The notes beneath the pieces were generated by a model. It was not told the DNA's origin and searched no databases. It saw nothing but the letters and a program-made list of their open reading frames with translations. Both the position numbers and the translations under genes were made by a program. Of a stretch of DNA of 64,000 nucleotides, positions 1 through 10,234 are shown one piece after another. The DNA is from Psychrobacter raelei (lineage in GTDB: Bacteria; Pseudomonadota; Gammaproteobacteria; Pseudomonadales; Moraxellaceae), in contig NZ_CP093310.2 in the NCBI RefSeq assembly GCF_022631235.3, forward strand, positions 2,294,001 through 2,358,000, in the 5' to 3' direction. Positions within the stretch are counted from its first letter, which is position 1; every line of letters begins with the position of its first letter.

Positions 1-154
1 GCGGCTGAAAAAAAAGGCGCAGCAAAACTTACGATGACAAGGATAGCAGAAGAATAGTAGAAGGAGAGTAGACAGCTACTTAGTTTGAATGTGAGTGTCT
101 GTTGAGTCAACAAGCCGATGCTTATTAAAGTTCACGCTGACTACAAATGGTAGA

Positions 155-190
155 TAAGAAAAAACCCAAGTCTAGGGCAGAGACTTGGGT
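155..190 (-). terminator. Rho-independent terminator after the EEP-family gene
   Basis: Ten-base arms (164-173 and 181-190) pair perfectly around a 7-base loop. On the minus strand the hairpin is followed by a T-rich run (163-155). It lies about 260 bases past the stop of the leftward gene ending at 449 and is the likely end of that transcript. I see no other convincing gene or site in 1-448. Confidence 0.7.
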
Positions 191-448
191 CTTGGGGCGC
201 GATTTATTATTATTATTTCCTTTTTAGACTCTTCCTTAGTCTAATAAATAACCTAAATGAGAAGTTTTAGTGAGTTTACAGGGCAATAAACCAATAAAAC
301 TTGCTGAAATCTCTAACAGCACAGTTAAGTTATTTAATCAACACTGCTATCCGTGCCATCCTTGTGTTGATGTGCCCATTGTATGCTCAACTCACTTGGC
401 TGCATAGCAGGCAAAAGCCCATTTTAGCGTAAGCATTTGCTTACAAGC

Positions 449-1612
449 TTAAGGCCTCTGCGGTGGTGGTGTGGTCGTCATCTCCGCTTCCGTATTATCC
501 TCATTTTGCTGCTCGGCATGCTCCTCAGATAAACGCACCCCCTCTTTTTTGCCCTCTTCAATTTTCTCTGCGGTTTCTTGCTTATCTTTAAGCGTGGCAG
601 AGGTGGCATTTTGCTCTTGCTCCACTTGAGCGCAATGTTCATATTGTAATGTGGTCAATACTGGAAAATGATCGGAGCCGATAGAGGGCAAGCGCTCAAT
701 ATTCACTAAGGTAAAGCAGGGACTATGAAAAATATGGTCTAAGGCCCAGCGCAAAAACGGATAGTTGACATGAAAGGTGTTGATAAAAAAGCGCCCGATA
801 CGCGGATCTAACAGCCCCGAGATACGCTGGAACATTAAGGTGGTTTTTGACCAAGCCACATCGTTTAAGTCTCCCGCCAAAATCGCAGTCTGGTCATTGG
901 CCTTAATATGACGGCCCACTATTAATAACTCTGCATCTCGCGTGGTGGACTTATCGGCCTCAGTTGGACTGGGCGGCATAGGATGCAAACAATACAGCCA
1001 AATCACCTCATCATTACTGAGCCGCACTTGAGTATGAATAGAGGGGATATCGTCGATGAGCAGATACTTCACTTCAGGGTCAATCAGCTCAAGCTTGGAG
1101 TACAAATGCATGCCATATAAGTTATCTAATGGCACCTTTACCGTATAAGGATACTCAGGCTCAATGGCTTCAAGTGCCCGCTCCCACTTCTTATCTGACT
1201 CTAAGGTGATTAAAATATCGGGCTGTTTTTGACTCACTAAATCTACCAACGCTTGGGTATTGTTGTTGGGCGTGAGCACATTAGAGACCATCAGCTTCAC
1301 TTGTACCGGATTGTCCATCGCCTTAGCCAATAGCACCTCTTGCTTCCATAGCCGAGTATAAGGCAATACCATACGCAGCTGAAAGCCTATGGCCAGTACC
1401 AAGGCTATTATCAATGCAATCTCAGGCCACTGCCAGTCTGGCGTTAGTAGCAACAAGCCTATTAAGCTTACCACCCCAATAACCAAAAACTGAATCCTAG
1501 GAAAATCTACCCCCCTCACCCACCAGTTATCCAGCGGCAATAGCCCCCAAGCACTGGCAAAGATAATCAGACCTGCCAATATTTGAAACGTAGTATGTAA
1601 TATATCGAGCAT
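449..1612 (-). CDS. Membrane-anchored endonuclease/exonuclease/phosphatase (EEP) family protein
   Basis: This 387-aa protein has about three hydrophobic segments in its first 80 residues, followed by an EEP-fold (DNase I-like) domain to about residue 320. Recognisable catalytic blocks are an Asn near the domain start, a Glu in LITLESD, a His in YCLHPMP, the LAGDLNDVAW block (Asp/Asn) and the closing SDHFPV (Asp-His). The last 60 residues are a Glu/Gln/Lys-rich tail that looks disordered. The family hydrolyses phosphodiester or phosphomonoester bonds in nucleic acids, lipids or signalling molecules. The substrate cannot be read from sequence, and membrane anchoring with the domain on one face is inferred. 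The gene appears monocistronic and has its own terminator. The family call is firm and the function open. Confidence 0.8.
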   Translation of the reverse strand: MLDILHTTFQILAGLIIFASAWGLLPLDNWWVRGVDFPRIQFLVIGVVSLIGLLLLTPDWQWPEIALIIALVLAIGFQLRMVLPYTRLWKQEVLLAKAMDNPVQVKLMVSNVLTPNNNTQALVDLVSQKQPDILITLESDKKWERALEAIEPEYPYTVKVPLDNLYGMHLYSKLELIDPEVKYLLIDDIPSIHTQVRLSNDEVIWLYCLHPMPPSPTEADKSTTRDAELLIVGRHIKANDQTAILAGDLNDVAWSKTTLMFQRISGLLDPRIGRFFINTFHVNYPFLRWALDHIFHSPCFTLVNIERLPSIGSDHFPVLTTLQYEHCAQVEQEQNATSATLKDKQETAEKIEEGKKEGVRLSEEHAEQQNEDNTEAEMTTTPPPQRP

Positions 1613-1830
1613 AAAGTATCCAGTGGGTGGAAAGTTAGAGAATAAAAACCAAGGTATTCACAATAAGGGTATCAAAAACAAAGGTATCAACAATCACGCT
1701 GTATCAAATTGGGCTAAAAACACCTGCCAATACAACAGCTAAGCGGCGCAAAACCAATCTTGATAAAAAAAAGCATAAAAATTAAGCCGCTGCTCTTGCA
1801 TTTTATATCATATCAAGGCAATGTAATCGG

Positions 1831-1859
1831 TTGCGTATAAGTTATTTCGTTTGTAATTA
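1831..1859 (+). promoter_or_regulatory. Probable sigma-70 promoter of asd
   Basis: A TTGCGT box (1831-1836) and a TAATTA box (1854-1859) are spaced by 17 bases upstream of asd. The expected start near 1866 gives a leader of about 115 nt. The rest of the 1613-1981 gap holds only AT-rich sequence and the leader hairpin listed separately. Confidence 0.4.
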
Positions 1860-1874
1860 AAGGCAAACAAGTAA

Positions 1875-1900
1875 CTTGGCTACTGTATTTTGTAGCCAAG
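1875..1900 (+). promoter_or_regulatory. Stem-loop in the asd leader
   Basis: Perfect 9-bp arms (1875-1883 and 1892-1900) enclose an 8-nt loop just inside the predicted 5' end of the asd mRNA. No U-run follows, so it does not look like a terminator. A 5'-stabilising hairpin or protein/RNA binding site is possible. It does not resemble the large lysine riboswitch. Confidence 0.4.
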
Positions 1901-1981
1901 CTCTGCCGCTTATTGAGCAAATCTGAGCACAGCGTTATTCATTAAATAAATCATTTTAGGCGAATACACAAGGGGTATTTC

Positions 1982-3124
1982 ATGAGTCAATTAAAAGTAG
2001 GTCTTGTTGGATGGCGTGGCATGGTAGGTTCTGTGCTTATGCAGCGTATGGTAGAGGAAAATGATTTTGCAAATATCACCCCCATTTTCTTTTCGACCAG
2101 TAACGCCGGTGGTGATACACCAAGCTTTGAGGGCGTCACGCACACCGAAGACAGTGCTACACTAAAAGATGCTCATGATATCGAAGCGCTCAGCAGCTGT
2201 GACGTGATTATCACTTGTCAAGGCGGCGACTACACAAAAGCGGTACATGGCCCACTGCGTGATTCAGGTTGGCAAGGTTATTGGGTCGATGCCGCCAGCA
2301 GCCTACGCATGGAGCAAGACAGCGTCATTATCCTAGATCCGGTTAACCGCTCAGTTATCGATGAGGCGCTACAACAAGGTACCAAAGACTTTATCGGTGG
2401 TAACTGTACAGTATCACTGATGCTGATGGCCATTGGCGAGTTATTCAACCGTGGCTGGGTGGAGTGGGTATCAGCCATGACCTACCAAGCCGCCAGTGGC
2501 TCAGGTGCCAACAACATGCGCGAGCTCATCAGCGGCATGGGCTTATTACGCGACTCAGTCGCTGACGAGTTGGCCAATCCTGCCAGCGCCATCTTGGCCA
2601 TTGATAAAAAAATTGCCGAAACTCAGCGCAGCGACAGTTTCCCTACCCAGTACTTTGGTGTTCCACTCGCCGGCAGCTTAATCCCTTATATCGACAGCCA
2701 GCTTGAAAACAAGCAATCTCGTGAAGAATGGAAAGGCGGCGTTGAAACCAACAAAATTCTAAACAACCAAGGTGCGGATATTATCCCAATCGATGGCCTA
2801 TGCGTTCGTGTTGGCTCAATGCGTTGTCATGCTCAAGGCTTAACCATTAAGCTAAAACAAGATATTCCACTAGAGGAAATTGAAGCGGCATTAAAGAACA
2901 GCGGTAATCAATGGTTAGACTTCGTAGAAGATGACAAAGAGCAGACCATGCAGCGTCTGACGCCTGTCGCCGTTACCGGTACATTAACCGTGGCACTTGG
3001 CCGTCTACGTAAGCTTAATATGGGACCTGAGTACCTAGGTGCCTTCACTGTTGGTGACCAACTACTGTGGGGTGCTGCAGAGCCTTTACGCCGTATGCTT
3101 AACATCATTCAGCAGCAAGGCTAA
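1982..3124 (+). CDS. asd: Aspartate-semialdehyde dehydrogenase
   Basis: This enzyme reduces aspartyl-4-phosphate to aspartate semialdehyde with NADPH, the branch-point step to lysine/diaminopimelate, methionine and threonine. The 380-aa protein opens with the dinucleotide-binding segment [12 protein letters not shown]. The catalytic cysteine lies in [10 protein letters not shown], followed by [16 protein letters not shown] and a later substrate-binding GSMRCHAQ segment. This is the layout and length of the gammaproteobacterial type. An AAGGGG ribosome site lies just before the ATG. The gene stands alone with a leader hairpin upstream and a bidirectional terminator downstream. Confidence 0.96.
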   Translation: MSQLKVGLVGWRGMVGSVLMQRMVEENDFANITPIFFSTSNAGGDTPSFEGVTHTEDSATLKDAHDIEALSSCDVIITCQGGDYTKAVHGPLRDSGWQGYWVDAASSLRMEQDSVIILDPVNRSVIDEALQQGTKDFIGGNCTVSLMLMAIGELFNRGWVEWVSAMTYQAASGSGANNMRELISGMGLLRDSVADELANPASAILAIDKKIAETQRSDSFPTQYFGVPLAGSLIPYIDSQLENKQSREEWKGGVETNKILNNQGADIIPIDGLCVRVGSMRCHAQGLTIKLKQDIPLEEIEAALKNSGNQWLDFVEDDKEQTMQRLTPVAVTGTLTVALGRLRKLNMGPEYLGAFTVGDQLLWGAAEPLRRMLNIIQQQG

Positions 3125-3169
3125 GCCCTACTACATTACAGATTGGCTGGATTATTGACATTTCATCCC

Positions 3170-3206
3170 AAACAAAAACCCCTAGCAATGCTAGGGGTTT
3201 TTGTTT
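3170..3206. terminator. Bidirectional terminator between asd and the symporter gene
   Basis: A 17-bp perfect stem (3170-3186 and 3190-3206) with a 3-nt loop has A-rich and T-rich flanks on either side. It can therefore stop transcription from both converging genes. Confidence 0.9.
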
Positions 3207-3243
3207 GATTCACTGTTTAATTGTTTATTGTGACACTCTGCCA

Positions 3244-4605
3244 TTAGCTTATCAAAGTATTAATAAAGACAATAATTACCCCAATTGGCGCAATAAACTT
3301 AGCCACTATTTGCCACAAGGTCCAAGCACCGCCTGAAAGCCCCAGCTCTTGACGTACGCTGTCTTGGCTCATGACCCAGCCGGCAAATACAATCGCGGCC
3401 AAGCCGGCCAATGGCAACATAAATTTACTGGTCAACTTATCTAATAAATCAAAGATATTGTTGCCGAAGATAAGTACATCTGACCATAAGTTAAAAGACA
3501 ATAATGCCGCCACACCCAATAACCAAATGGCGATAGTGGCCACAATAACCGAGGTCGTACGGCTCATTGACGTACGCTCTTCTAAGAACTCAATAGAGGG
3601 CTCAATCAATGAAATAGAAGAGGTCAGCGCTGCAAAGGTCACCAATAAGAAGAACAAGGTACCCAAAAGTGCGCCTGCTGTCATACTACCAAAGGCAATC
3701 GGTAAGCTTACAAAGATAAGGCCAGGGCCTGCAGCAGGATCCATACCATGACTAAAGATAATTGGGAAAATCGCCAAACCTGCTACAAGAGCAATCACGG
3801 TATCCAAGATAACCACAGTACGCGCCATGCTCAATAAGCTGATGTTTTTACCCAAGTAAGAGCCATAAGTGACCATGATGCCCATACCCAAAGATAAGGT
3901 AAAAAAGGCATGACCTAACGCTGATAAGATAATGGTTGATGAGTCAGGACCGGTCAACTTAGATAAGTCAGGTGAGAATAAATAAGTTACCGCTTCTGCA
4001 AAACCACCATTCATAATGTTGTAGCCTACGATGACGAATAGCAAAAGCGCCAACATAGGAATCATAATTTTTGAAGCTTTTTCGATACCACTGGTCACGC
4101 CAAGCGCCACAATAATTGCAGTGACACCCATAAATATTGTGTGCCAAATGGTCAAGGTGCCAGGAGAGGCCAACATACCGTTAAACACGCCCTCTACCGC
4201 TTCACCATTTAAGCCAGTAAAAGTGCCAGAACCTAGCTTAACCATATAGTTCAAGGCCCAGCCACCGATCACACTATAAAACGATAGAATTAAAAAGGCA
4301 CCTAAAATACCCACCACACCAACGATGGCCCAGTTTCTGCTTTTGCCTTCGCTTGCGGCCACATCAGAAAAAGAGTCCATCGGGTTTTTTTGTCCGCGGC
4401 GGCCAATCATCCATTCAGCCACTAAGATAGGAAAACCTATCAGCGCGATACACAACAAATATGCCAATACGAAAGCAGAACCCCCACTTTCGCCTACCAT
4501 ATACGGGAATTTCCAAATATTTCCTAAGCCAACCGCCGAACCAACGGCAGCCATAATAAAACCCACTTTCGAGCTCCACTGGGCATGATTTTGTTTGTTT
4601 GACAT
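3244..4605 (-). CDS. Sodium-dependent transporter, SNF (SLC6/NSS) family
   Basis: This is a secondary transporter of the neurotransmitter:sodium symporter family; bacterial members import amino acids such as tryptophan, tyrosine or leucine with Na+. The family hallmark GLGNIWKFPY (unwound TM1 with Na+ and substrate contacts) is present, followed by some 11-12 hydrophobic segments over about 453 residues. I chose the ATG at 4605 because GGAG lies 9 bases upstream. An ATG seven codons earlier (4626) has no such site. The gene is monocistronic and converges on asd across a shared terminator. The substrate cannot be assigned. Confidence 0.9.
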   Translation of the reverse strand: MSNKQNHAQWSSKVGFIMAAVGSAVGLGNIWKFPYMVGESGGSAFVLAYLLCIALIGFPILVAEWMIGRRGQKNPMDSFSDVAASEGKSRNWAIVGVVGILGAFLILSFYSVIGGWALNYMVKLGSGTFTGLNGEAVEGVFNGMLASPGTLTIWHTIFMGVTAIIVALGVTSGIEKASKIMIPMLALLLFVIVGYNIMNGGFAEAVTYLFSPDLSKLTGPDSSTIILSALGHAFFTLSLGMGIMVTYGSYLGKNISLLSMARTVVILDTVIALVAGLAIFPIIFSHGMDPAAGPGLIFVSLPIAFGSMTAGALLGTLFFLLVTFAALTSSISLIEPSIEFLEERTSMSRTTSVIVATIAIWLLGVAALLSFNLWSDVLIFGNNIFDLLDKLTSKFMLPLAGLAAIVFAGWVMSQDSVRQELGLSGGAWTLWQIVAKFIAPIGVIIVFINTLIS

Positions 4606-4781
4606 CTTCGTTCTCCAGCCATCCAAGGCTTAGTCTTAATCTTTGCCAATTTAGTAGTATTCAGTGATAGACATTTGTCACGCCCGTTAACACCAACTGG
4701 CTTCTAGTAATATGTATTTACAACTAATTACAAAGTAGTCTGTTTCATCAGCGTTTAAAAGTCAAGCGACTATAAAACAAA

Positions 4782-4808
4782 AAAGCCATAACTTTCGGTT
4801 ATGGCTTT
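4782..4808 (-). terminator. Terminator of the lpx/bam cluster
   Basis: Eleven-base arms (4782-4792 and 4798-4808) flank a short loop, with a T-run on the minus strand. It lies 40 bases past the lpxA stop and closes the leftward cluster. Confidence 0.85.
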
Positions 4809-4847
4809 GAAAACTATTTGATTTTACTTACTTAAATTAAATTTAAA

Positions 4848-5627
4848 TTAGCGAATAATTCCCCGCTTACTGCTTAATAATGAATCAATTAAAAGTTGAA
4901 CTTTTGGCTCTTGCAGTAAGAAGTCTTGGGTCAGCTCCTCTATCACCTCTTCGGTGGTTTTTCCGGATTTAAAGATGAGCTTATAAGCGGTACGCAAGGT
5001 GTTAATGGTCTCTTTTGACCAGTCCTTACGGCGCATGCCTTCGATATTCAAACCGTGCGCTTGTGCGGGGTTGCCTGAAACCAACGTCATGGCTGCCACA
5101 TCTTTTAGGATAACGCTACCGCCACCCACTAAGCTGTAGTCACCGATTTGACAAAATTGATGCACCCCAGCATTGCCGCCCAAAATCACATTGTTACCAA
5201 TATGCACATGCCCAGCTACGCCCACGTTATTGGCCAAAATATTACCATCACCAACGATGCAGTCATGGGCAATGTGAGTATTTACCATAAATAAATTATT
5301 GCTGCCAATCTTAGTTAAGCTATTGTCTTGAATGGTGCCTCTATGGAAGCTACAAGCTTCACGTATTGAGTTGTTGTCACCAATCTCAAGCCAAGTCTCC
5401 TCACCATTGTATTTTAGATCCTGGCAGTCTTCACCGATACTGGCAAACTGAAAAATCTCATTATTTTTACCAATACGGGTGTTTTTGGTGACCACCACAT
5501 GACGCAATAGCTTCGTGCCAGCCCCAATACTGACATTATCTCCCACGATACAGTAAGGTCCTATCGAAGCTGTTTCGTGAATCTCCGCTGTGCTCGAGAC
5601 GATGGCAGTGGGATGGATTTGTGTCAT
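4848..5627 (-). CDS. lpxA: UDP-N-acetylglucosamine acyltransferase
   Basis: LpxA transfers the first 3-hydroxyacyl chain to UDP-GlcNAc at the start of lipid A synthesis in the cytoplasm. The 259-aa protein is built of isoleucine-patch hexapeptide repeats (left-handed beta helix) from residue 1 to about 190, with a helical C-terminus. The catalytic His lies in VNTHIAHDCIVG, and the GGNAGVHQFCQIGD block is typical of LpxA. It is last in the order lpxD-fabZ-lpxA and is followed by a strong terminator. AGGTTG precedes the ATG. Confidence 0.96.
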   Translation of the reverse strand: MTQIHPTAIVSSTAEIHETASIGPYCIVGDNVSIGAGTKLLRHVVVTKNTRIGKNNEIFQFASIGEDCQDLKYNGEETWLEIGDNNSIREACSFHRGTIQDNSLTKIGSNNLFMVNTHIAHDCIVGDGNILANNVGVAGHVHIGNNVILGGNAGVHQFCQIGDYSLVGGGSVILKDVAAMTLVSGNPAQAHGLNIEGMRRKDWSKETINTLRTAYKLIFKSGKTTEEVIEELTQDFLLQEPKVQLLIDSLLSSKRGIIR

Positions 5628-5815
5628 TAAAGCAACCTGTTATTTAAGTGAATATAAGTAAGGGGTAGCCGCAGCTATAGGACCTCATATCGCCTCACTA
5701 AAGCTTAAGCGGGGCAAAAAGCGGCCAAGTGTTAAAAAGGGCAAATAAATTTATCAGCCGCCGATATCTAAAGTTTTATCTTAGAGATTTGGTCTATAGC
5801 TGGGCTTAAATAGAC

Positions 5816-6373
5816 CTATTTTGAGCGACTGTCTTGACGCATAATCATCAGCTCAGCACTGGCCGCTAGCGTATCCTCAACATAAGCTTTACATTCAAAC
5901 TTATACACATCACGCTTTTGAGTCAATAGCCGAGATTTTAATATCAGCTTGTCACCGGGCACCACAGGGCATCTAAATCGCACTTTATCAACACCTGCAA
6001 ATAAAAACAAATGACCATCTGCAGCAGAGATACCACGGCTAATAAACGCCAAGACACCAGAGACTTGTGCTAAAGCTTCAACAATTAATACCCCAGGCAT
6101 AATAGGCTGCTCAGGGAAGTGCCCTTGAAAAAATGGCTCGTTAATAGTGACATTTTTATAGCCGCTTATCCACTGACCAGAGCTACAATCGGTGACTCTA
6201 TCGACCAACATAAAAGGGTATCTATGTGGTAAGTAGCGTTTTAGCGCCTCGAATCGTAGCGGTAAGCTGACCCCTTGGTCGGCTAAAGCTTGGTGGTCTT
6301 CTGCAGTCATTTGCCACTCATTTTGAGTGGTGGCCGCTGCCGTTGGGGTTATCGTGTCACAGTTAATTGTCAT
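5816..6373 (-). CDS. fabZ: 3-hydroxyacyl-ACP dehydratase FabZ
   Basis: FabZ dehydrates 3-hydroxyacyl-ACP in fatty acid elongation and competes with LpxA/LpxD for the same substrate pool, which explains its place between them. The hot-dog domain has the catalytic His in LPHRYPFMLVDRV and the Glu in GHFPEQPIMPGVLIVEALAQ. At 185 aa it carries about 35 more N-terminal residues than usual, but the ATG used has a GAGG site 8 bases upstream. An internal Met at TAEDHQAL would give a more standard length. Confidence 0.95.
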   Translation of the reverse strand: MTINCDTITPTAAATTQNEWQMTAEDHQALADQGVSLPLRFEALKRYLPHRYPFMLVDRVTDCSSGQWISGYKNVTINEPFFQGHFPEQPIMPGVLIVEALAQVSGVLAFISRGISAADGHLFLFAGVDKVRFRCPVVPGDKLILKSRLLTQKRDVYKFECKAYVEDTLAASAELMIMRQDSRSK

Positions 6374-6422
6374 GGGCCATCCTCGCCTAAAATATAATTA
6401 TAATGATGTTTTTTTAATTGAT

Positions 6423-7493
6423 TTAATTATCTTTTTTTCCTAACGCGCGCAATTTTACCATAGCACGGCGCCAATCCATGGCGGGCATAGCAGCCACGCC
6501 TGAAGAGTAGACGCCAGGCTTTTTAATGGATTTTGTTACCAGTGTCATGCCTGTTAATACCACGCCATCAGCTATCTGTAGGTGGCCGGCAATACCCACA
6601 CCACCGCCTATCATACAGCTTTTGCCTATGATAACGCTACCAGCAATACCGGCATTACCGGCAATGGCAGTACCCGCACCAACCTTCACATTATGACCAA
6701 TTTGTACCAAATTATCTATAATGACATTATCTTCAATGAGGGTATCGCCAATAGCCCCACGGTCGATACACGTGTTACTGCCAATGCGTACTTTGTTGCC
6801 GATGACGACGCGTCCTAATTGCACAATACGCTCCCAGCCCTGAACGGCAGTATTGCCTAAAGGGGCGAAGCCAAAGCCTTCTGAGCCCACACTGGCGCCT
6901 GCATGAATGCGAACTTGATCGCCCATCTGGGTATCATGACCAATAAATACCTGCGGATACAGCTCACAGTTATCGCCTATGATGGCGTGCGGCTCAATGT
7001 GTACTTGGGCATGCAGCCGAGTACCTGAGCCAATTTTTACCTGCTCACCCACCACACAAAATGGCCCAATAGACACGCCCTCACCCAGTAGCGCACTGCT
7101 CGACACTTGCGCTGTCGGATGAATAAAGGTCGCGGCATTCGCATCTAAAGCCTGATGCTCGAACAGATGCGTGATACTGGCATAGGCCGCATAAGGAGAG
7201 GCGACCACCACAGCCACACTATGATCTGGCACCGCACTGGCACTGTCTTGCGCCACCAGTACCACAGCGGCCTGTGTGCTGGGCAGTGCCGACGCATAGG
7301 CTTTGTCATTTAAAAAACTTATCTGTGCTGTACTGGCCTCATCTAAGCTGCCGATACCTGTGAGCGTTATTTGTAACTGCTCAGCGGTTAGCTGCGACTG
7401 GTTCAAGACAGGCTGACGCACGGTGATGGCAGCAATGACATCAGCCAGTGTGACAGACGGCTTAGCGGGGCTTATGGAGTCTATATGGCTCAT
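6423..7493 (-). CDS. lpxD: UDP-3-O-acylglucosamine N-acyltransferase
   Basis: LpxD adds the N-linked 3-hydroxyacyl chain to UDP-3-O-acylglucosamine, the third step of lipid A synthesis. The 356-aa protein has an N-terminal uridine-binding domain (residues 1-120), then hexapeptide repeats to about 330. The catalytic His lies in [12 protein letters not shown]. The short helical tail ends in a Lys-rich stretch. It sits directly downstream of bamA; no skp/ompH gene lies in the 149-bp gap, unlike the common bamA-skp-lpxD order. Confidence 0.95.
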   Translation of the reverse strand: MSHIDSISPAKPSVTLADVIAAITVRQPVLNQSQLTAEQLQITLTGIGSLDEASTAQISFLNDKAYASALPSTQAAVVLVAQDSASAVPDHSVAVVVASPYAAYASITHLFEHQALDANAATFIHPTAQVSSSALLGEGVSIGPFCVVGEQVKIGSGTRLHAQVHIEPHAIIGDNCELYPQVFIGHDTQMGDQVRIHAGASVGSEGFGFAPLGNTAVQGWERIVQLGRVVIGNKVRIGSNTCIDRGAIGDTLIEDNVIIDNLVQIGHNVKVGAGTAIAGNAGIAGSVIIGKSCMIGGGVGIAGHLQIADGVVLTGMTLVTKSIKKPGVYSSGVAAMPAMDWRRAMVKLRALGKKDN

Positions 7494-7642
7494 AGCGACA
7501 GTATCAATCCTTATGGCTATCTTTAAGCAGCAAGTGGCCGGGTAAAATAAATGAGGGTGATTTTAAACTAAAAAGCCAAATCAGTGAAATTGAAATGGCT
7601 TTTTAATTTATGAATAGCAAGTGATGACAGATAAAGGCAGGC

Positions 7643-10099
7643 TTAGAAAGTACTACCAATCTGGAATTGGACTTCTTCTGTTTTGTCGCCCTCTTTATCA
7701 CCAAAAGGTTTGGCATAGCTTAAAGAGATGGGACCAATAGGCGTGTACCAAGTCACACCAGCACCGGCACTATAACGCATAGAGTTATCTTGTCTTAGCA
7801 GTGGCACGCCATCTGCAGACTCTTCAAATTTGCCATCCACAAACTTAACTTTTTTGTCTTCTTTGTCAGTGGTATCAAATACTTGACCACCCTCAACGAA
7901 GAGCACCGGACGCACTTGGTCTGCCCAGTCGCCCTTAAATGGCATCGGCAAAATCAGCTCAGCACCCACAGTCGCCAGCGCATTACCACCCACCTCTTCG
8001 CCATACCCTTTACCAAAGGTCTCTAAATCTTGCTCATAACGATCCATTTGTGCAAAGTAAGGAGAGCGTGGACCTAAGCTTGAAGACTCATAACCGCGCA
8101 CTGAGCCATAGCCCCCTGCGTAGAAGTTCTCATAAAACGGCAAGTCGTTACCGTAGCCCAGTTTTGCATAACCACGGGCGACGAAGTCTTTGGCCAGCGG
8201 GTAGTAAACGTTACCTTTATAGACGATTTTTTGGTAGGTTTGATCACCAAAGCCTAAATCTAGGTTCACGGTGTGGTTCATACCCTTCGTCGGGAACACA
8301 GGTCTATCTAAGGTGCTATAGTCCCAGCCTAACAATAAACTATAGGTGTTATAGTCATTCTTAAAGTTGGTACCTGATGTATTAGATTCGCTATCGGCGC
8401 TATAAGACTTAGCTTCACCGCCCTCTTTTAACAAGTCATAGGCATTGGAGATACCCATAAAGCGGCCACCACGAACTTCCGTATTGTCATAGTTGAAGCC
8501 TGCACTAATGCGCTTGGTTTCATCAATAGGATAGCTGTAGTTTAACGTACCACCGTAAGAGTCTGTCACATAGTTACTGACGTTGCGATCATCATATTTG
8601 GTCTTTCTATAATAGCCGCTCACCCCTTGAGACACCCCGTTCTCAGTGAAGTACGGGTCAGTAAAACCTAAGCTATATGAGTCGCGCGTCTGTGAGCGTG
8701 ATAAGGCAGCATTTACTCGGTTACCTGTGCCCATAAAGTTACGCTGACTGAAGTCTAGCTGGAAGGTCACACCGCCACTTTGTGAGTAACCGGCGGCGAT
8801 GGTTGAGCTACCAGAAGGCTGCTCTTCTACCACAAAGTTGACGTCCACTTGATCAGGGCTGTTAGGCACAGGTTTGACATCCACATTGACGCCTTTAAAG
8901 AAGCCGGTACGCATCAAGCGCACTCTTGAGCTTTGAATTTTTTCGCTCGAGGCTAAGCTGCCCTCTAACTGACGCATTTCACGGCGCAGCACTTCATCTT
9001 GGGTCTTAATATTGCCGTTGAAGTTAATACGGCGAACGTACACAGGACGGGCCGGATCAATGAAGTAATCAATATCAACGGTTTTTGTTTCGTCGTTAAT
9101 ACGGGTAATGGGTCGAATTTGGGCAAAATAGTAGCCATCATCGCCATAATAGTTCTTTAAGGCTGTGGTTGACTGCTCAAGCTTGGCTTGTGAAAACTGC
9201 TCTCCGGGTTTAAAGGCAATCTTATCGTCTAATTGATCTTTGCTGTAAGTGGGGTTACCTAAAAAGTTAGCTTGACCAAATTTATACTGCTCACCTTCTG
9301 TCAAACTGACCTCAATAAAAACTTTATCTTTGCTTTCATTGATGTTTAAAATGGCATTATCTACGCTAAAGTTAACAAAGCCTTCGTTCATATACATGGC
9401 TTTGAGGTTCTCTAAGCTTGCTGCCAGCTTTTCTTTGGCATAACGGTCTGATTTCGACAGCATACGCGTCCATGAGGACTCTTTTACCGCAAACACATCT
9501 TTGATGTCTTCATCACTAAAGTACTTATTACCAATCACGTTAATATCGACCACTTTGGCCGCTTTACCTTCGATAAAGCGCACAGTCAATTTGACGCGGT
9601 TGCCATCTAATAGCTGCTGATCAACTTCGATATCACTGTTGTAATAGCCTTGACCGATATACTGTTGCTGTAGTTCGTTGGCTACGTTTTGTACTGTGGA
9701 CTGCTTTAATACCTCACCCACTGCGATGCCGGCGTATTTTAGACCATCTTCTAAGCCTTGTTTTGGGATAAGCTTGTTACCCTCAAAATTAATTTCAGCA
9801 ACGATAGGACGCTCTACCACATAATAGGTTAAGCGGCCATTTTCTGTTTTTGCTTGAATGTTAGCAAAGTCACCTGTGGCATATAAAGCTTCAATGCTTT
9901 GCGCCAAATCTTGGTCACTAATTGTGTCGCCTACATTGGTATTGAGCAGAGGATATAAGCTTTCAGGTGTTAAACGCTGTAAGCCCTCAAATTGGATATC
10001 GGTGATTACCGTATCCGCAGCTTGAGCAGAAACAGCCATTATTGCTGCAAAGGCAGGGACTGCTATTAGTTGAGACATTTTAAATAAAGACGTTTGCAT
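7643..10099 (-). CDS. bamA: Outer-membrane protein assembly factor BamA
   Basis: BamA is the Omp85 core of the beta-barrel assembly machine in the outer membrane. The 818-aa protein starts with a signal peptide cut after the Ala-Gln-Ala near residue 27. Five POTRA domains follow (about residues 30-425), then a beta barrel with the VRGY signature in the loop-6 region (YGSVRGYESSSLGPRS). The chain ends in phenylalanine within QIGSTF, the usual C-terminal outer-membrane signal. It lies downstream of rseP in the usual order. The start has GGA spaced 8 bases upstream. Confidence 0.96.
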   Translation of the reverse strand: MQTSLFKMSQLIAVPAFAAIMAVSAQAADTVITDIQFEGLQRLTPESLYPLLNTNVGDTISDQDLAQSIEALYATGDFANIQAKTENGRLTYYVVERPIVAEINFEGNKLIPKQGLEDGLKYAGIAVGEVLKQSTVQNVANELQQQYIGQGYYNSDIEVDQQLLDGNRVKLTVRFIEGKAAKVVDINVIGNKYFSDEDIKDVFAVKESSWTRMLSKSDRYAKEKLAASLENLKAMYMNEGFVNFSVDNAILNINESKDKVFIEVSLTEGEQYKFGQANFLGNPTYSKDQLDDKIAFKPGEQFSQAKLEQSTTALKNYYGDDGYYFAQIRPITRINDETKTVDIDYFIDPARPVYVRRINFNGNIKTQDEVLRREMRQLEGSLASSEKIQSSRVRLMRTGFFKGVNVDVKPVPNSPDQVDVNFVVEEQPSGSSTIAAGYSQSGGVTFQLDFSQRNFMGTGNRVNAALSRSQTRDSYSLGFTDPYFTENGVSQGVSGYYRKTKYDDRNVSNYVTDSYGGTLNYSYPIDETKRISAGFNYDNTEVRGGRFMGISNAYDLLKEGGEAKSYSADSESNTSGTNFKNDYNTYSLLLGWDYSTLDRPVFPTKGMNHTVNLDLGFGDQTYQKIVYKGNVYYPLAKDFVARGYAKLGYGNDLPFYENFYAGGYGSVRGYESSSLGPRSPYFAQMDRYEQDLETFGKGYGEEVGGNALATVGAELILPMPFKGDWADQVRPVLFVEGGQVFDTTDKEDKKVKFVDGKFEESADGVPLLRQDNSMRYSAGAGVTWYTPIGPISLSYAKPFGDKEGDKTEEVQFQIGSTF

Positions 10100-10234
10100 A
10101 CATACAATCCGTAATTCAAAGAACGTGCTAAAGGTAAGGTAATTTTTTTAGTTTGTCATGAAACATTCAGTTCAAAACACCCAATATAACAAACTATTTA
10201 AAGCTATAAAATTAATAAAATCCAGTAATTTTGA

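Noticed and set aside
1..57. 3' end of a rightward gene (AAEKKGAAKLT, stop at 57)
   Set aside because: Another frame is also open to a stop at 36 and nothing conserved can be seen in so short a piece, so I did not annotate it.
3371..3751. 126-aa rightward frame in the symporter gene
   Set aside because: It is an antisense shadow of a membrane protein gene with low-complexity composition.
7939..8364. 141-aa rightward frame inside bamA
   Set aside because: It lies wholly antisense to the bamA barrel, has no ribosome site and no family pattern.
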